Both the position numbers and the translations under genes were made by a program. Below, piece by piece: positions 43,979-56,274 of a DNA stretch of 64,000 nucleotides; within the stretch, counting starts at the first letter, position 1, and each line of letters begins with the position of its first letter. The DNA comes from Gymnopus androsaceus JB14. Lineage: Eukaryota > Basidiomycota > Agaricomycetes > Agaricales > Omphalotaceae. The notes beneath the pieces were generated by a model. That model did no database searches, was not told the origin of the DNA, and was given only the letters and a program-made list of their open reading frames with translations. The stretch is taken from NCBI GenBank assembly GCA_009733575.1, contig ML769485.1, positions 1-64,000 on the forward strand, written 5' to 3'.

Positions 43979-46059
43979 TTACGGACTTTCAGCATACTTT
44001 GATCGGCTTCGTAGGAGATGTCCCCATTTCATTAACGACTGTGAAGAAAAATAGTTGTCAGAATCGAGGAAACGAAGCCTAGAAGACGAGCGTCTCACCC
44101 AAAACACCGGCATCAACAGCAAGGACACGCCCGCCAATAAGGCTGACCCTGGGCCCAAACCCAAGTTTGTAAAGAAGGCCCTCCCAAACAGTGGGAACAC
44201 GCTTGCTATGGATGATCGGAAAAGGTCGTTTCCTGCAAGTACAGATGCTGCGTATAATGGGTACGCCGACGTTACATACATGAGGATGCTCTGGAAGTTG
44301 AGAAATATCCCTGGGAGGTAGAGCGAAGCACCTAACAGTTTCTTTAGTTTACCCTTGTGCGAACGATGAAGAAATACACACCTATGATGGGTACTATCCA
44401 GTGAACACTCTCCCTTGACGCGAAGCCAAAGATTAAAAGCGACACTGGGACGAAAAGGCTTGCCATGAGACCGATCTCAAGTCGGACTTCAGGTGAGAGT
44501 GTTTTGCCTGCGGCTTCGGCTCGGTCAGCACGCGGCTCGATGTGAAGTTTTTGGTATAGTGCGTAGAAGGTATACTGAGGGTCGAACGTCAGTTTAAGTG
44601 AAAAACTTGGACTATAGAGAAAGCTTACTGTCGCTGCGGCGGATACGAAGAAGCCAAGGAATGGAAGACCGCTGATTCCAAGGTTAAAGTGGTAGATATC
44701 GGTGAATACCAGTGGGAAGGCTTCAAACCAAAGGTAGAAGATAGCATCTACATATTTCTTTGAGTAAGATTCTGAGGAGTAATCAGGATGCCGCCACTTA
44801 CAGACAAAGCCAAGGTATACGTTCGCGAACATGAGCACAGGCTCTTTAGCCAGAATGAAAGGCCGCAAAAGTGCTTCTTTAAAGATGGAACCGATGGATT
44901 CTCCTTCAGTTTCCTTCTCTCCCTTTGACATCAATTGCTGGTTCCCGGTGAGCTTCCTCAGTCGCTGAGCTCGCCTCAACAGGATTGCAGGTTCGTACGT
45001 CTCGGGCAGAAACATCATCAAAAACACAAAGGTGAAAGCGGAGAGCCAGATGAGCTCGTACTGCGGCCACCGCCATCCTTTCGCCTGAGCAGCGAATCCG
45101 CCGATAACAGGACCAGCTATAGATTTAATATCTTTAGCGTAAGCAGCGACAACTTCGATTAAGAAAACCTACCTATAGGACCTCCGACAGCACCTATAGC
45201 CCATATTCCGACGACATAAGCAAGTTGATGCGCGGGGTAGATGTCACCCATAGATGCCCCGCCTGTAGCAAGTGCTGGACTACCAAAGAAGCCGGTGAGG
45301 AAACGAAATGCAAGAATCGTCTGGATATTCGTGGCAGTGATGATGGGTATTTGGAAAATAATGAAGAGGAAGAATGAGGCCATGTAAATTATGTTTCGAC
45401 CGAACAAAGGAAGTTCCTGCATAGGAGAAAGAAACATCGGCCCAATCCCATATCCTAAATTGAACAGTTAGGGACTTTAGTAGACCGAATCAAGGAATTT
45501 GCCTACCAAGCACATAGAGCGTAAGACCAAGAGTAGCATGCACAAGGGTAACATTGAAGTCGCTCATAATTCCAGGTATCGACGGAGTATAGATTGCCGA
45601 ACCAATGTACATGGTGAATGTCATTATACTGATGCTGAATGCAACAAATGCTCGCTTAGCAGGCGACCAGTTCCTGTGAGTAAATGTAAGAAAAATGACG
45701 CGTAGAGCGAGCGACAGAGTGTGCTACCTTGGGTTGTCAGGATCTTCATCACCATACCAGCCTACAAGATTTGGGTCAGAAGTCTTATCGAACTTCATGC
45801 CGATTTCCTTTTCGTCTATAACGATGGTATCCTCCTTCGCTAGCACCCTCGCAGGTGTACTTGTACCGCTCTTCTTTTGTGCACCTTCATCGCAGAGTGT
45901 TGCTGCATCAGACGCGTCCCATCCTGGCGTAGAAGGCGGTAAAAAGTGAGCTGGTACGACAAAATGTGGCCGTTGGTCCTGATAAGGTAGAAGTCTACCG
46001 TTCGAGATGAAATTGAGGAACTGGCCAACAGTGGAATCGCGAATGATATCTGCAACCAT
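43979..46059 (-). CDS. MFS transporter, DHA1-like (TPO1/FLU1-type polyamine or drug exporter)
   Basis: Plasma-membrane proton antiporter of the 12-TM group. It starts MVADIIRDSTVGQFLNFI at 46059 with a cytosolic tail of about 110 residues, ending DPDNPR and continuing NWSPAKRAFVAFSISIMTF after an intron. Signature blocks are YTPSIPGIMSDF, GRNIIYMASFFLFIIFQIP, RFLTGFFGSPALATGGASMG (the R-FL-GFFGSPALATGGA motif of the family), FLPETYEPAILLRRAQRLRK and IEPRADRAEAAGK. The end is FPLFGRAFFTNLGLGPGSA, AGVSLLLMPVFW and, after a last intron, WGHLLRSRSKYAE with the stop at 43979-43981. At least six short introns are present and all junctions I followed keep frame. It is unrelated at close range to the DHA2-like gene at 21-23 kb. 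The substrate is inferred only from family membership. Confidence 0.85.
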
Positions 46060-46189
46060 TGTCCTTCAAGCTTTGGGGAGAGGCCTTTGAAGAAAACGAC
46101 GGTCTCATTGTGGTTGAATTTATATCCAGAAAGCCGAATGGGCTGATTCAGATGCCAAGGATTCGGATGGTCGCTGAGCAAGACAGTGC

Positions 46190-48100
46190 TTGGTGAGCAA
46201 TGAATGATTCAATGAATTCCTAATCAAGGACTCGGTACCGCCAGCGGTCGCCGGGCCATAGACATTCCTCCGTGTTGGCACCGAAGTCCCTGGAGGTTCC
46301 TAGCGGCGTCGCGATCGTGAAGGATGGATGAATTCTTTTTGTCTCCGCGTTGTTTCCGGGGCTTCCACAGCTTGACTAGAAAATGGAGAAACTATGATAA
46401 AAATAGAAGTCCATACATTAATGATTATTGAAGGAATGCCGATTTAAAAGAAAAACTTTAATTCTGTCAACTTCAACAAGGGCTCTTGAAACTGCCGGGG
46501 CGATACCTGGATGTTACACGACCCTCAAAACATCCTTCCTGCTACATAAACCCATGCAGACACTTTGCGATACATATACTACGTAGATGGGACCACCCGC
46601 ACGCCTCCCCGTGTCTTGGTACTTAGCCTTACCTGTACGCACGGAATAAAGGAGTCCCAAAAAAAACCTGGATGTTACAATATTCTGGTCGGTTTATCGT
46701 TACTTAGAAGGACTCGGCAACTCAGGCTACTTACTCGGAGATTTAAATTTTACAGACCGCTAGAGCATCTAGACGAGACCGGTACTAGGGTGGTTGTTAA
46801 ATCAGGTTGTCAGTCTTGCACCCATTTCTCAGATAATAATTACTTACACGGCCAAACCCTCAGATAAACTGAGTTTATCCAGCCGCGGATAGACTCAGGA
46901 CCACTTTCCGATTTAAACTGAGGCTCAAAATTTTGGACCCTGGTTTAAAATCGCTTAGATAGACTGTGTTGCAAATTGTTTTACTTTCATGGAACCAGAT
47001 GAGATTCCGGGACCAAAACTGAGTTTATCCAGCTGCGGATAAACTCAACTTTGCTTCCTGTAACCTTCTCCGTCCATGTGAGTGTCACATGCTTGGTTCA
47101 TCTTTCACAGCAACCACGACGGCCTCAAACTTCGTCCACAAAGACAAGCATTTTCTTATCGCTCAAAGACAGAGGTCAAGTGCAAGGCTCCAAAGAAAAT
47201 GGACACTGGGATTGATAGTCAACCTGAAGGCACTCAACAGCAAGCGAATCGGCAAGATCAGCTCTCAACCTCAACCTCAAGATGCTCAACAGCAAGAGAA
47301 TCAAATACAAGAAAGATCAAGGTGCCGTGCTCAAGAGGCTTTGTACTTTTCATGGTATAGTACCCTTTCTATATTATCTGGATGCTCGAAGGTATTCCTT
47401 TTTTCGCTTGTTCATTATGACTGATATGTCCATGGATTATGGGTCATTGTTTGGGAGGTCGACAATCGCTGATTGGTGCATTTATTTCTCATATATATAT
47501 AATATGTATGTCAGTAGCATCGAAGGCATTTTTACTGCTATTTTTTGGAGTATCGGAGAAGTCGGGAACTGATTCGGATGTGAACGGAATATCGACAGCT
47601 GCGGTCCGGCAGAAGGCACGATCCATGGGCTGAAACACGATTGGTACCAGGGATCAACTTTTTAAACCTGGGGCTCAATTGAGCCCAGAATCTATCTTAT
47701 CATAATGAACCTCAGTTTAAAAAAAGTGAACCCTGGTTTAAAATCGCCGGGGTTAAACTTAGTTTAATAGGTTGGGCCACCTGTGTACTCTTTTTCTACC
47801 TACCTACGCTTCTCTTACTCATCGGCCCGGGGGGATTCTACGCTTTGACATTTGATATCGTTTTCGAACAGACCGAGAGTCCAAGACCAAATATCGTATT
47901 CGGAGCGTACCCATTATAAAATTGCTTTCTCCTATAGATATTTATGGGCTATAAAGTGGTAATACGAAACTCGGTTTCGATTTTCTAATCACTTTTTGCT
48001 TTTAAGCTATCCATGATCACATCCCTCCTTTCACTGGATTCTTTTTGCACGGGCTGTGATATCTCTCTGAATAAGAAGGTAGCTGGCTACAGGGTCGACG
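46190..48100. other. Gene-free, repeat-containing spacer
   Basis: No conserved coding signal is seen. The first part is the MFS promoter side. 46.87-47.77 kb contains the inverted and direct repeats described separately. Open frames at 47.1-47.6 kb show only Gln-rich low-complexity peptides. Confidence 0.5.
46866..47770. repeat. Possible non-autonomous element with hairpins
   Basis: A hairpin tgagtttatcc-agctgc-ggataaactca occurs perfectly at about 47020-47047 and with two changes at 46867-46894. The direct repeat ccctggtttaaaatcgc occurs at about 46939 and 47735, and both ends also share variants of cagtttaaa and a gctcaattgagcc palindrome. The roughly 0.9-kb unit looks like a degenerate miniature element; exact ends were not found. 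Confidence 0.4.
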
Positions 48101-48102
48101 TA

Positions 48103-49073
48103 TCAGAAAATACTATTGAGTACTGTATCCAACCCATCCGCGTTCGCGGTAACACGAGGACGCTTCCTCTTCGCACCTTCCTCATCTTCAGAGGGTCGCT
48201 TGCTGGGACGAGATATGGGCTTGAGTACCATCTCTTCCCCCTTCTCCCTCTTCCGTTGCGCGCGTTTGTCAAGCACCCTAGCCAGCTCTACATTCTTCAG
48301 ATAGTCTCGCTGCTCGGTTCTCGATTGCGATAGTTCAACGCGTAGTTTAGCCGTATGAATGGCTGCTTCATGTGCTATTCGAAGAGATGAGATCTAACCA
48401 TAGAGACACAAACGGAAGGATACGTACCGACTTGCTCGGTGAGCATATTCCATTTGAACTTTGGTAGGTACTTCATCGTCCAGACATCGTCTCTCCATCT
48501 GGTACCCTTTTTGCCGCCAATAGGCTGAGCGTTCAGCATTTCTGCTACGCTACGAGCGACTTTCTTGTCTCTGAACTCGACCCAGCCTTCTGTAAAATGG
48601 GGTTTTTTCGTAGAGGTGTATTTGCGTCTGAGATACGCCCGTTTAGCGTCTAAAACGTAGATCATTAACGATTTGTACATAGAAACATAAACCAGCATAC
48701 CCTCTTGCTGCAAATATACTCTTCCGACTTCTCCATGCGTACTCATAAGATGTCTAACCTTGGAGGGTCGCATCCCTGGAGGAATACGAGAGATGTAGAT
48801 GACCCCGGCCTTGTCCTGTGCTGCTTTGAATGCAGCTAGAGCCTCCTGAGTCAGAGGTTGTACGATTTTAGGACCTGCAAAGCCTTCTGGAAGCATGCCC
48901 TTTCCAAAGCCCTCGTCCGATTCATCTCCATCTTTGGTTTGTGAACCTTCTTCATCCTCAAAAGTATTTAGCTCTTCTTCATCCTCGTTGAGCAGGGCAG
49001 ACGATTCTGCATGAGCTTCCCCAGGATATTCTTCTCTTGCGGGCGAACGAGAGGAAGCTTTGGACGACGACAT
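48103..49073 (-). CDS. esf2: ESF2/ABT1-type RNA-binding protein, 18S rRNA processing
   Basis: Nucleolar RRM protein of the small-subunit processome; yeast Esf2 stimulates helicase Dbp8 during 18S rRNA maturation, and ABT1 is the animal homologue. It starts [19 protein letters not shown] at 49073 with an acidic leader. The RRM begins [20 protein letters not shown], then [11 protein letters not shown]. After an intron near 48650-48705 it continues [19 protein letters not shown] and [20 protein letters not shown], with [21 protein letters not shown] second intron near 48385-48430 leads to [19 protein letters not shown], ending [11 protein letters not shown] at stop 48103-48105. These are the hallmark blocks of the family in the right order. 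The reading is clean. It shares a 195-bp divergent promoter with RBX1. Confidence 0.9.
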
Positions 49074-49268
49074 GAAGGTTTGAAAGGAGATTTTTGAGGA
49101 TTACGTGTAGGCGCCCGCCTATGTTGCGCGCACCGCGGCAGTCGCGGCACCGATTTTGCTGTTCTACTCTGACCACCACTACAAAGTAAGCGATCACCTT
49201 TCCATTCCATCGAGTACAGCTCAGAGCTCTTCTTCTAGCCGAAATCTCTATAAATTTCAGAGCAAGAC
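49074..49268. promoter_or_regulatory. Shared divergent promoter of ESF2 and RBX1
   Basis: The two start codons face away from each other with 195 bp between. The interval includes CG-rich sequence (gttgcgcgcaccgcggcagtcgcggcaccg at 49122-49151, written here as a description of one run of mixed CG). It has no clear TATA box on either side, as is common for housekeeping pairs. Confidence 0.6.
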
Positions 49269-49993
<725 letters not shown>

Positions 49994-50661
49994 TCCACTC
50001 CTCCCATCTTCGAGCACGATATTCGCTTTTGGATGAATGCTTCCCTCAGCATTACATGCCTGTTTGTTTGCGCTCTTTGCGTCCTCGACGACATAGATTC
50101 CCTCGTGTACTCCTCCACAAACTTTGCTGAAATCGACAGGCTCACTTTTGACTGTAATCTTTTCTTGTTCTTGTCATTGCTGAATCCCGAGCTATCGAAT
50201 GTATTCAAGTACCTTTTGCTGTACCATTGCCATTTTTCCAGACCTGAGACCATACTCGTGTCAGACGTTAGCATAAGTTAGAGAGTACCCTCCCGGACTC
50301 GCATTTCTTTCTTCGGGTACCATACACAAGGGACAATCTCGCGCTAAGTTCCAATTAATCTTTTTTTCTGATCTCAATGCAGATCTTTGCAAGTACATAC
50401 TAGATTAACAACAGGACGGTAACACTACGTAGAGGGAAGAAAAAAGACGGCATAAAAGAGATTAACGGAGACACTGAGGTTGTTACATATATGATACGGT
50501 GGAATAATACTAATACTTAACCTAGGAATATAGATGGAACCGTAAGTACATACCAAGAACAAGAAAGTCGTGGCAATTAAATGTAAAGAGACTGTAGAGA
50601 TCAAGAGAAAACACTTGAAGACATGAAAACCAGTGGATCGATACGTAGTATCCAGATTCCG
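49994..50661. other. No gene recognised
   Basis: 3' flank of RBX1 and of the minus-strand hypothetical gene. Open frames of 80-95 codons occur on both strands near 49.99-50.28 kb, with no recognisable motif. Confidence 0.45.
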
Positions 50662-51510
50662 CTAGCGCTTCGTAGGCTTATGTTGGTGAAGGCGCTCAGC
50701 CCATTCTCGTTTATGGACCTCATCCAGTCCCAAGAATTCGGCTACGCTACTCCATAATGTAGTTGCCGAATTGATCCTCGTCTGACCACCAAAGTTGACG
50801 GTCCAGCTCGACAGTCCTATAAGTACGGGAAGTGAGTTAGCGATCAGTTGCATTTGGAGTTTTACTAGGATGCCAGAATGAAAGATGATAGAAAAAGACT
50901 CAGCGTACCCCTTAAAGGACTCGATCTGGGCCTTCTTATGCGGCTGTAGAGAGGTATCTTGGTTAGAGTCCTCCTCTTCCTTCTTCTTCTCCTCCACAGA
51001 GTTTACGATGTCGTGTTCAAACTGGAAGGGCTGAGCGAAATAAGAGTTGGAGGAAGGGGTGGGAGCAGCGGCGGAAGGCTGAGGAGCATCAGCTCCGAGC
51101 TGGTGAACAGGTCGTGGAGCCACTTGAGCTCTGAGTTCCAGGGCTTCTAGGGGAGCAGATGGGGTATGAACAGCGTCGATGTCCTGTGCTACTTGGTGCT
51201 GCGCAGGGAATACCACGTTGTCGATAGTAGAGACATGGCGTGCATCATGATATCCGCCACCAGGAAGCGCATTGGCTGAACCATGACTCTCGATATTGAG
51301 TCTGCTCGAATTCGAAAGCATGGGCTCAAGAAAGAAGCTGGGAGCTGGAGGATTAAACGGAATAGAGACCGCTCCACTGCTAGTGGTCGGCGCAACCGAC
51401 GGAGGGATATTCTCTTCCAAGCGATGGTCCTCGACTGAATCGGACTTGGTAGAGTAAGGAGCGGGGAAACTATCGTCTCCGATAGTATAGGGCGGCAACG
51501 GGAGAGACAT
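50662..51510 (-). CDS. Hypothetical Pro/Ser-rich protein
   Basis: An open frame of 282 codons starts MSLPLPPYTIGDDSFPAPY at 51510 and ends LHQHKPTKR at 50662. A likely intron with a gtacgc donor and a ttatag acceptor near 50820-50910 would join AQIESFKG to LSSWTVNFGGQTRINSATTL. It has 48 or so residues in frame, so it could also be retained. The first two thirds are low complexity, rich in Pro, Ser and Ala, with an acidic/basic run (EEKKKEEEDSNQD). The C-terminal WSSVAEFLGLDEVHKREWAE looks like a folded helical tail. I do not recognise the family. Upstream, 51.6-51.85 kb has another open minus frame without motifs. Confidence 0.5.
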   Translation of the reverse strand: MSLPLPPYTIGDDSFPAPYSTKSDSVEDHRLEENIPPSVAPTTSSGAVSIPFNPPAPSFFLEPMLSNSSRLNIESHGSANALPGGGYHDARHVSTIDNVVFPAQHQVAQDIDAVHTPSAPLEALELRAQVAPRPVHQLGADAPQPSAAAPTPSSNSYFAQPFQFEHDIVNSVEEKKKEEEDSNQDTSLQPHKKAQIESFKGYAESFSIIFHSGILVKLQMQLIANSLPVLIGLSSWTVNFGGQTRINSATTLWSSVAEFLGLDEVHKREWAERLHQHKPTKR

Positions 51511-52687
51511 CTGGTATAGAGCATCAAGACAGTATATCGTAGAAACAGAGTAGCGAACTCACGATTTTGACGTTGGAGGAGAAAAAATATACAGAATTAG
51601 AAGAATCGAGTGGCAACTGGCTGGGGGAGAAGAAGAGAATGAATACCTAAGGCAAGGCCACCGATGGGATTTTATACAAACTAGACCCTGACAATCCTCC
51701 GCAAAGCTTGCAAGATGCCGGCTCACCATCATATCTAGATATAGTCGAACAATGGTGGAAACCTTTCTCTCAAAGCTGCAGTGGGAATGAGCCACATCCG
51801 TAACCGAGGGAACAATAAAAAAAGTGCGTGATCGTTGATCCTGAGTCAATGCTTTGTTCGATAGGAATTACTTACTATGAAATGCTGGAGTGGGCTCATC
51901 CATAATTCAGAATTAGTGCTCGCTAGGAAAGTCAGAAACGCGTATGTCGATATTATCGGCCAAACTAGTTGCAGATGTTAAGGGCGAATTAATCTCAGAG
52001 GTGCCACATTGGATTTGTGCGAGCAACTAAGGATTGCTTCGTTTTCCGGGAGACTGGGGATGCCAGTGTATTGTGCAGAGTAGCAGTGAGCTACTATGCT
52101 TTCCGAGTCCGCTGGCATTAGGATTACTTAGCTGCATCATAGGAAACATTAACAGTATTTTCGGAAATAATGTTTTTCGAGACTGGCACTCACTCGAATA
52201 TTATCCAAATTATACCAATCCAATTGGAGCTCAGAGAGGCTGCGATATCACGTACAGTACATAACCCATATAACACAATTGGAGACTTATTTGAACACGT
52301 CCGTCTCCAAGGCCTCCAAACTCCTTCATCGCTAATAACATTGAGATTAACTTTTTGACCTTCTGTTCATTGCAGCTTCGAATACCTTTTTGGTACTCTA
52401 CATGTCATGTCTGCAAACGATCAAAGCAAAGCCACCTGGACAGTAGCACATCAAGTTCTGCCCAATCAGACAACGATAACAACTTGATTACCTCCGATGT
52501 GCTGCACTGGTAATCGTGGCTCTCGCGCACAGCTTGTGCGCATATTCGATGATCGAATTTGGAGAAGGTACAAAATTCGAAGAGCCTTTCTCTCCGGCGA
52601 AGCCGTTAGCAAGAACACGGTTTTGCGCAACTGAGCGCACACCGCAGTCGCAGAGCGAGCGCTAAAGTCCACGTGGAATTCACTGGA
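51511..52687. other. No gene recognised
   Basis: Mixed sequence with short open frames only. I see no conserved motif, repeat or RNA gene. Confidence 0.4.
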
Positions 52688-52700
52688 GATATAAAAGCGC
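52688..52700 (+). promoter_or_regulatory. TATA-box-like element
   Basis: The run atataaaagcgcc is a good TATA box followed by CT- and CA-rich sequence (cctctccgaatcagaaccacc) like a fungal transcription start region. It lies 158 bp upstream of the open frame at 52858. Confidence 0.4.
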
Positions 52701-52857
52701 CCATCCTCTCCGAATCAGAACCACCATCACCGTAGGGCAAAAGCCGCGACACTCGTTCCGTACAGAACTTTCTCGGTTCTCTCCCGCGAGTGGGCTAAGG
52801 TCTGAGTATATATGCTCCCCTGATCGGCTCTAGCTGGGCCTGGCTTTAATTGGCCAA

Positions 52858-53502
52858 ATGACTTATCAGAAATCCATCAAATGTCCCTATCTATCCAAAG
52901 ACTTTTGTATTCGTACAAAGAGAGGAGTGGGATGTTTTGGCTTGGAAATTGTCATGGAGATTGGGCGCAATTGTTTTCAGCATCTCTTCCTGTTTCCCTC
53001 TTCCTTGCACACAGGCGCTCCTTTCAGGGAGTGGCAAGTTGGTTTGTGTGTTGCAGGCGAAATTCCGCCGCTGCACACGGCCTCCTTATTTGTATCCATT
53101 GGATTGCAAACCTGTTTCATCAACACCATTGTTGCTCTCAGGAGTTGTGGCCCCTACGTCCGTATCTGGAACTTGCATTCGCGCGCAGTCGTACAATCGC
53201 AGGCGGCTCGCTACCGTTTATTGCCTCGCATAGGCACTTGCATCTCATTTCGCGTCCTAGCGCTCGCATTTCTAGGCTACTCACAGCCACGCATGCTCTC
53301 TTACTCCCCTGTTGATTTGGCTCACATTTGCCTTGCTTCATACCATGGAAGGACCCAAACGTTTCCGGTTAGAAGGTGTACGCCTTTTTTTCGGAGTGGT
53401 GTTGATCAGGTGTATGGGAGGGTGCAAGGCTCAAGAGATTTTGGATTGATTGCGTCCTTTAGTGCACTTCGCGGCACACGTTTCACTTGGGACTCGTTGT
53501 GA
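52858..53502 (+). CDS. Uncharacterised open frame of 214 codons
   Basis: A single long plus-strand frame (MTYQKSIKCPYLSKDFC start, SALRGTRFTWDSL end) with no recognisable family, no signal peptide and no clear intron. Two other plus frames and one minus frame are also long here, so the region is stop-poor in general and the frame may be fortuitous. The TATA-like element upstream is the only support for expression. It could be a lineage-specific gene or a non-coding transcript. Confidence 0.2.
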   Translation: MTYQKSIKCPYLSKDFCIRTKRGVGCFGLEIVMEIGRNCFQHLFLFPSSLHTGAPFREWQVGLCVAGEIPPLHTASLFVSIGLQTCFINTIVALRSCGPYVRIWNLHSRAVVQSQAARYRLLPRIGTCISFRVLALAFLGYSQPRMLSYSPVDLAHICLASYHGRTQTFPVRRCTPFFRSGVDQVYGRVQGSRDFGLIASFSALRGTRFTWDSL

Positions 53503-54074
53503 AACGAGACCCTTGGCGTGCAACTCGATTCAGACTACTCTTGGCCTACGGTATCCCTTATCACAATTTTTCACCTTATTTTCCTTTCTTCGGAGAGGTG
53601 TTTCTGTAGGTGTTATCCGATGGATTGATGTAGGTGACACCACATTTTTATCTTTAAGTAAACAGGGGCTTATTTATCTTGTATAGATTGTCACGGCGAG
53701 TTTTAAAATGTGCGTTGAGCTCTCTATCCTACTATATGTACTCTATCGAGCAGCGTTTACGATTAAGAGCACTACCAATTCTTCGTACGGGCTTGGGGTC
53801 AGGTTGAGCACGCTATTGTTTCTGCATAACAGAAACTTCTGGATCTTATGGTGTTGTTAATATGGCTGAGTAGTTGGCTCTTAAAAATAATTGTGTTTGG
53901 AAGTTTTGCAAAGATCTATGGGAGTTGGGGCCGACACTGAAATTAGCTGTAAATTTGTCACCTGTAAGTTGAACAACGACATTGAGTGAAACTCATGCCA
54001 CTGTATGATGGCACCTGTGTAGTAAACGAAACATCTCAAAACTAAAATTTTCAGGGCTTGCACTCACGAATACT
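53503..54074. other. No gene recognised
   Basis: No coding or RNA signal seen. Confidence 0.35.
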
Positions 54075-54733
54075 TCATATCCTACGGTACCAGCTACCGA
54101 TCCCCATAACATGCCCAAACTGCGAGAGCTGCGGAGGAGGTGGAAGAAAAGGAAGGGAAGAAGCGGTAATAGCATCGTCGGAGGCATGAGTCTCGGCGGA
54201 GTAGTTGACCATAGCTCCTCCGTTGTCCTGCGCATTCATGCCGGAGCTTTGGTATTTATATATGTTGGATGGAACAATCGGTTCTGGCGCTGAGGTAGAC
54301 ATCGAGGGGCTGGGGGTGGAGAGGTCACCAGTCATCATCAAGGCATTAGCGATGAGAGCCGACGAATTAGTAGTATCATTATTACCATGAAATTCCTCGG
54401 AGTCGTTACGGTCATGGTGGTTGATTGGCAGAGGAGCAGGATGTTCCAACGTTTCCGAGTCAGAAATGCGACCAGAAGGACCAGCGAGATCGTTCTTGTC
54501 TTCACCATTGAAAGCAAAAGGACGTTCCGGGCCAAATAACTCTTCAAAATTAGTGGCGGAGAAGATCGCACTGAAGGTCGAGGTAAATTCGTCCTCTGTT
54601 GGATCTGAATGGAGAAAGGAATATTCTCTTTGCCAAAGAGGTCCAAGGAGCTTTTGTGGGCATTGGGGAACGAAGCCGAAGGAAGAACGCCGACTTTTTC
54701 GATAGCGAGAACAGGAGGCGTAAATGAAAACAT
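54075..54733 (-). CDS. Hypothetical low-complexity protein
   Basis: Two overlapping minus-strand frames appear to belong together: MFSFTPPVLAIEKVGVLPSA at 54733, and a Ser/Asn/Asp-rich continuation (FSATNFEELFGPERPFAFNG, ETLEHPAPLPINHHDRND, SGMNAQDNGGAMVNYS) ending near 54075. A shift of frame lies near 54600. In composition it resembles the hypothetical protein at 50.7-51.5 kb, but I see no shared motif. No family is recognised, and the exon structure is uncertain. Confidence 0.3.
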
Positions 54734-54962
54734 CTATGCGACAGACAAATGAGAAATGAGCGTCCTTCGTAGATTGAATAGTGAGAGCAGAAGGACTCGC
54801 GGAAAGAAATACTAGCTGTAAGCGGAAGGACGAGCAAGGTCTTGCGCTAAACACTTCAAGTGGAAATGCAAGAAAACGGGAGGGAAGAAAGAAGGATGCT
54901 AGCAAGCCATGAACAGCCCACTGTAGCTTGTTGAAAGACTTGCATTCGGGGTTCGGGGACAA

Positions 54963-56274
54963 TGAATGGATCGTCGTGTTGTTGTAATATTTCCCGCCGA
55001 GTACCCAAGCTCAGCCAAAGCCTTGCATAGGCCACTAGGGCATATATTAATTTAGCTATGAAACCCATACCCAGAACAATAAAAATGAAATGGATAGTGA
55101 TTGTCAACGAAGAGAATGAAGGGCTTCCTACTAGGGTTTTCTGAGCTGGTGTTTGGGATCCTGATAAGAATGAGTATCACTTACAGGTTGCTTGCCACAG
55201 GAAATTGAGCCACTAGTCCATCAAGACGAGATATGACTTTCATGGATGGTCCTGGCTGCGCGATGGAAACAATATGATGATGTGATTATAAATAGGCAAC
55301 TGAAATCACAGACAGTCATTTCGTAAGACTGGAGCTACAATGTTTTATTGTCCAGTTCATTTTTTTTGATATTCATAAACATAGGAGCGGGAGCGTGAAG
55401 AAGAATGGCATGAGGCCTGAGGCTTGCGAGCGTAGTTTCTCTAGAGTTTCGACACGACATAAAGACGGTTATGTTGATTAACAATTGCAGACAGGAGAAA
55501 AACCTTGGAGTTATTATTCTTTCGGTAGAGAGTAGGTGAAATCATCCCCAGAGACTCAGGGACTCGTCGTCCAGAGGAAGAGAGAATGCTAGAACTGTTC
55601 CGACTCCAGGTCAGTGGACTGGATTGATGCTTCCTACATAATGCACAACTTGAGATAATGTATATCAGACGGATGAGAACAACGCAGAGCAGCCGCAACT
55701 TGGAAAGAATGCATAGTAGGCGCTTCCCGTGGGTCACCAGCTTTCCTGGAAAGAAGGATTTACTGACAGTTGAGCCTTACAGTAAGGGTGTAGTAAAAGT
55801 CAATACCTCAATTGGAATTCTTTCAGACATAAAACGCGCCATCTGAATGATTTCCTTCACAATCCCTCAGCCTGATCCAAAATCTCGTTCAACGCTACCG
55901 AGCTTTACCAGATTTACGAGCTGCATTGATATTTATTTTTCGATTATTTCCTGGACGGAGAGCAGAGAGGTGATGAGATGTAGTAGTCTCGCTTGCCATC
56001 CGACTACGGCCTTATCCCATTAGGGCTTTTGGCTACGGACTAGAGATGTAGAAAAAATTGGCCGTTGGGCGCCTCTTAAAGGTCTTGCGCGCTTACAGTT
56101 ATACCGCGTCGCGTCTTGACTTTGAACCAACTCAGCCACTTTTTCGCTACGCTTATTACACGCTTTCTCGCCAAGTGTCGGGCTTTTTGGCTCAGAGGTC
56201 GAATTGCTAAGGTCGATGAATGGATTTGTCTCAGAGGCAACACTGATTTCCTTTCCTAGTTGCATAGACTTCGA
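54963..56274. other. No gene recognised
   Basis: Between the low-complexity gene and the F-box gene. Short open frames on both strands have no motifs. The last 200 bp are the F-box promoter region. Confidence 0.35.
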
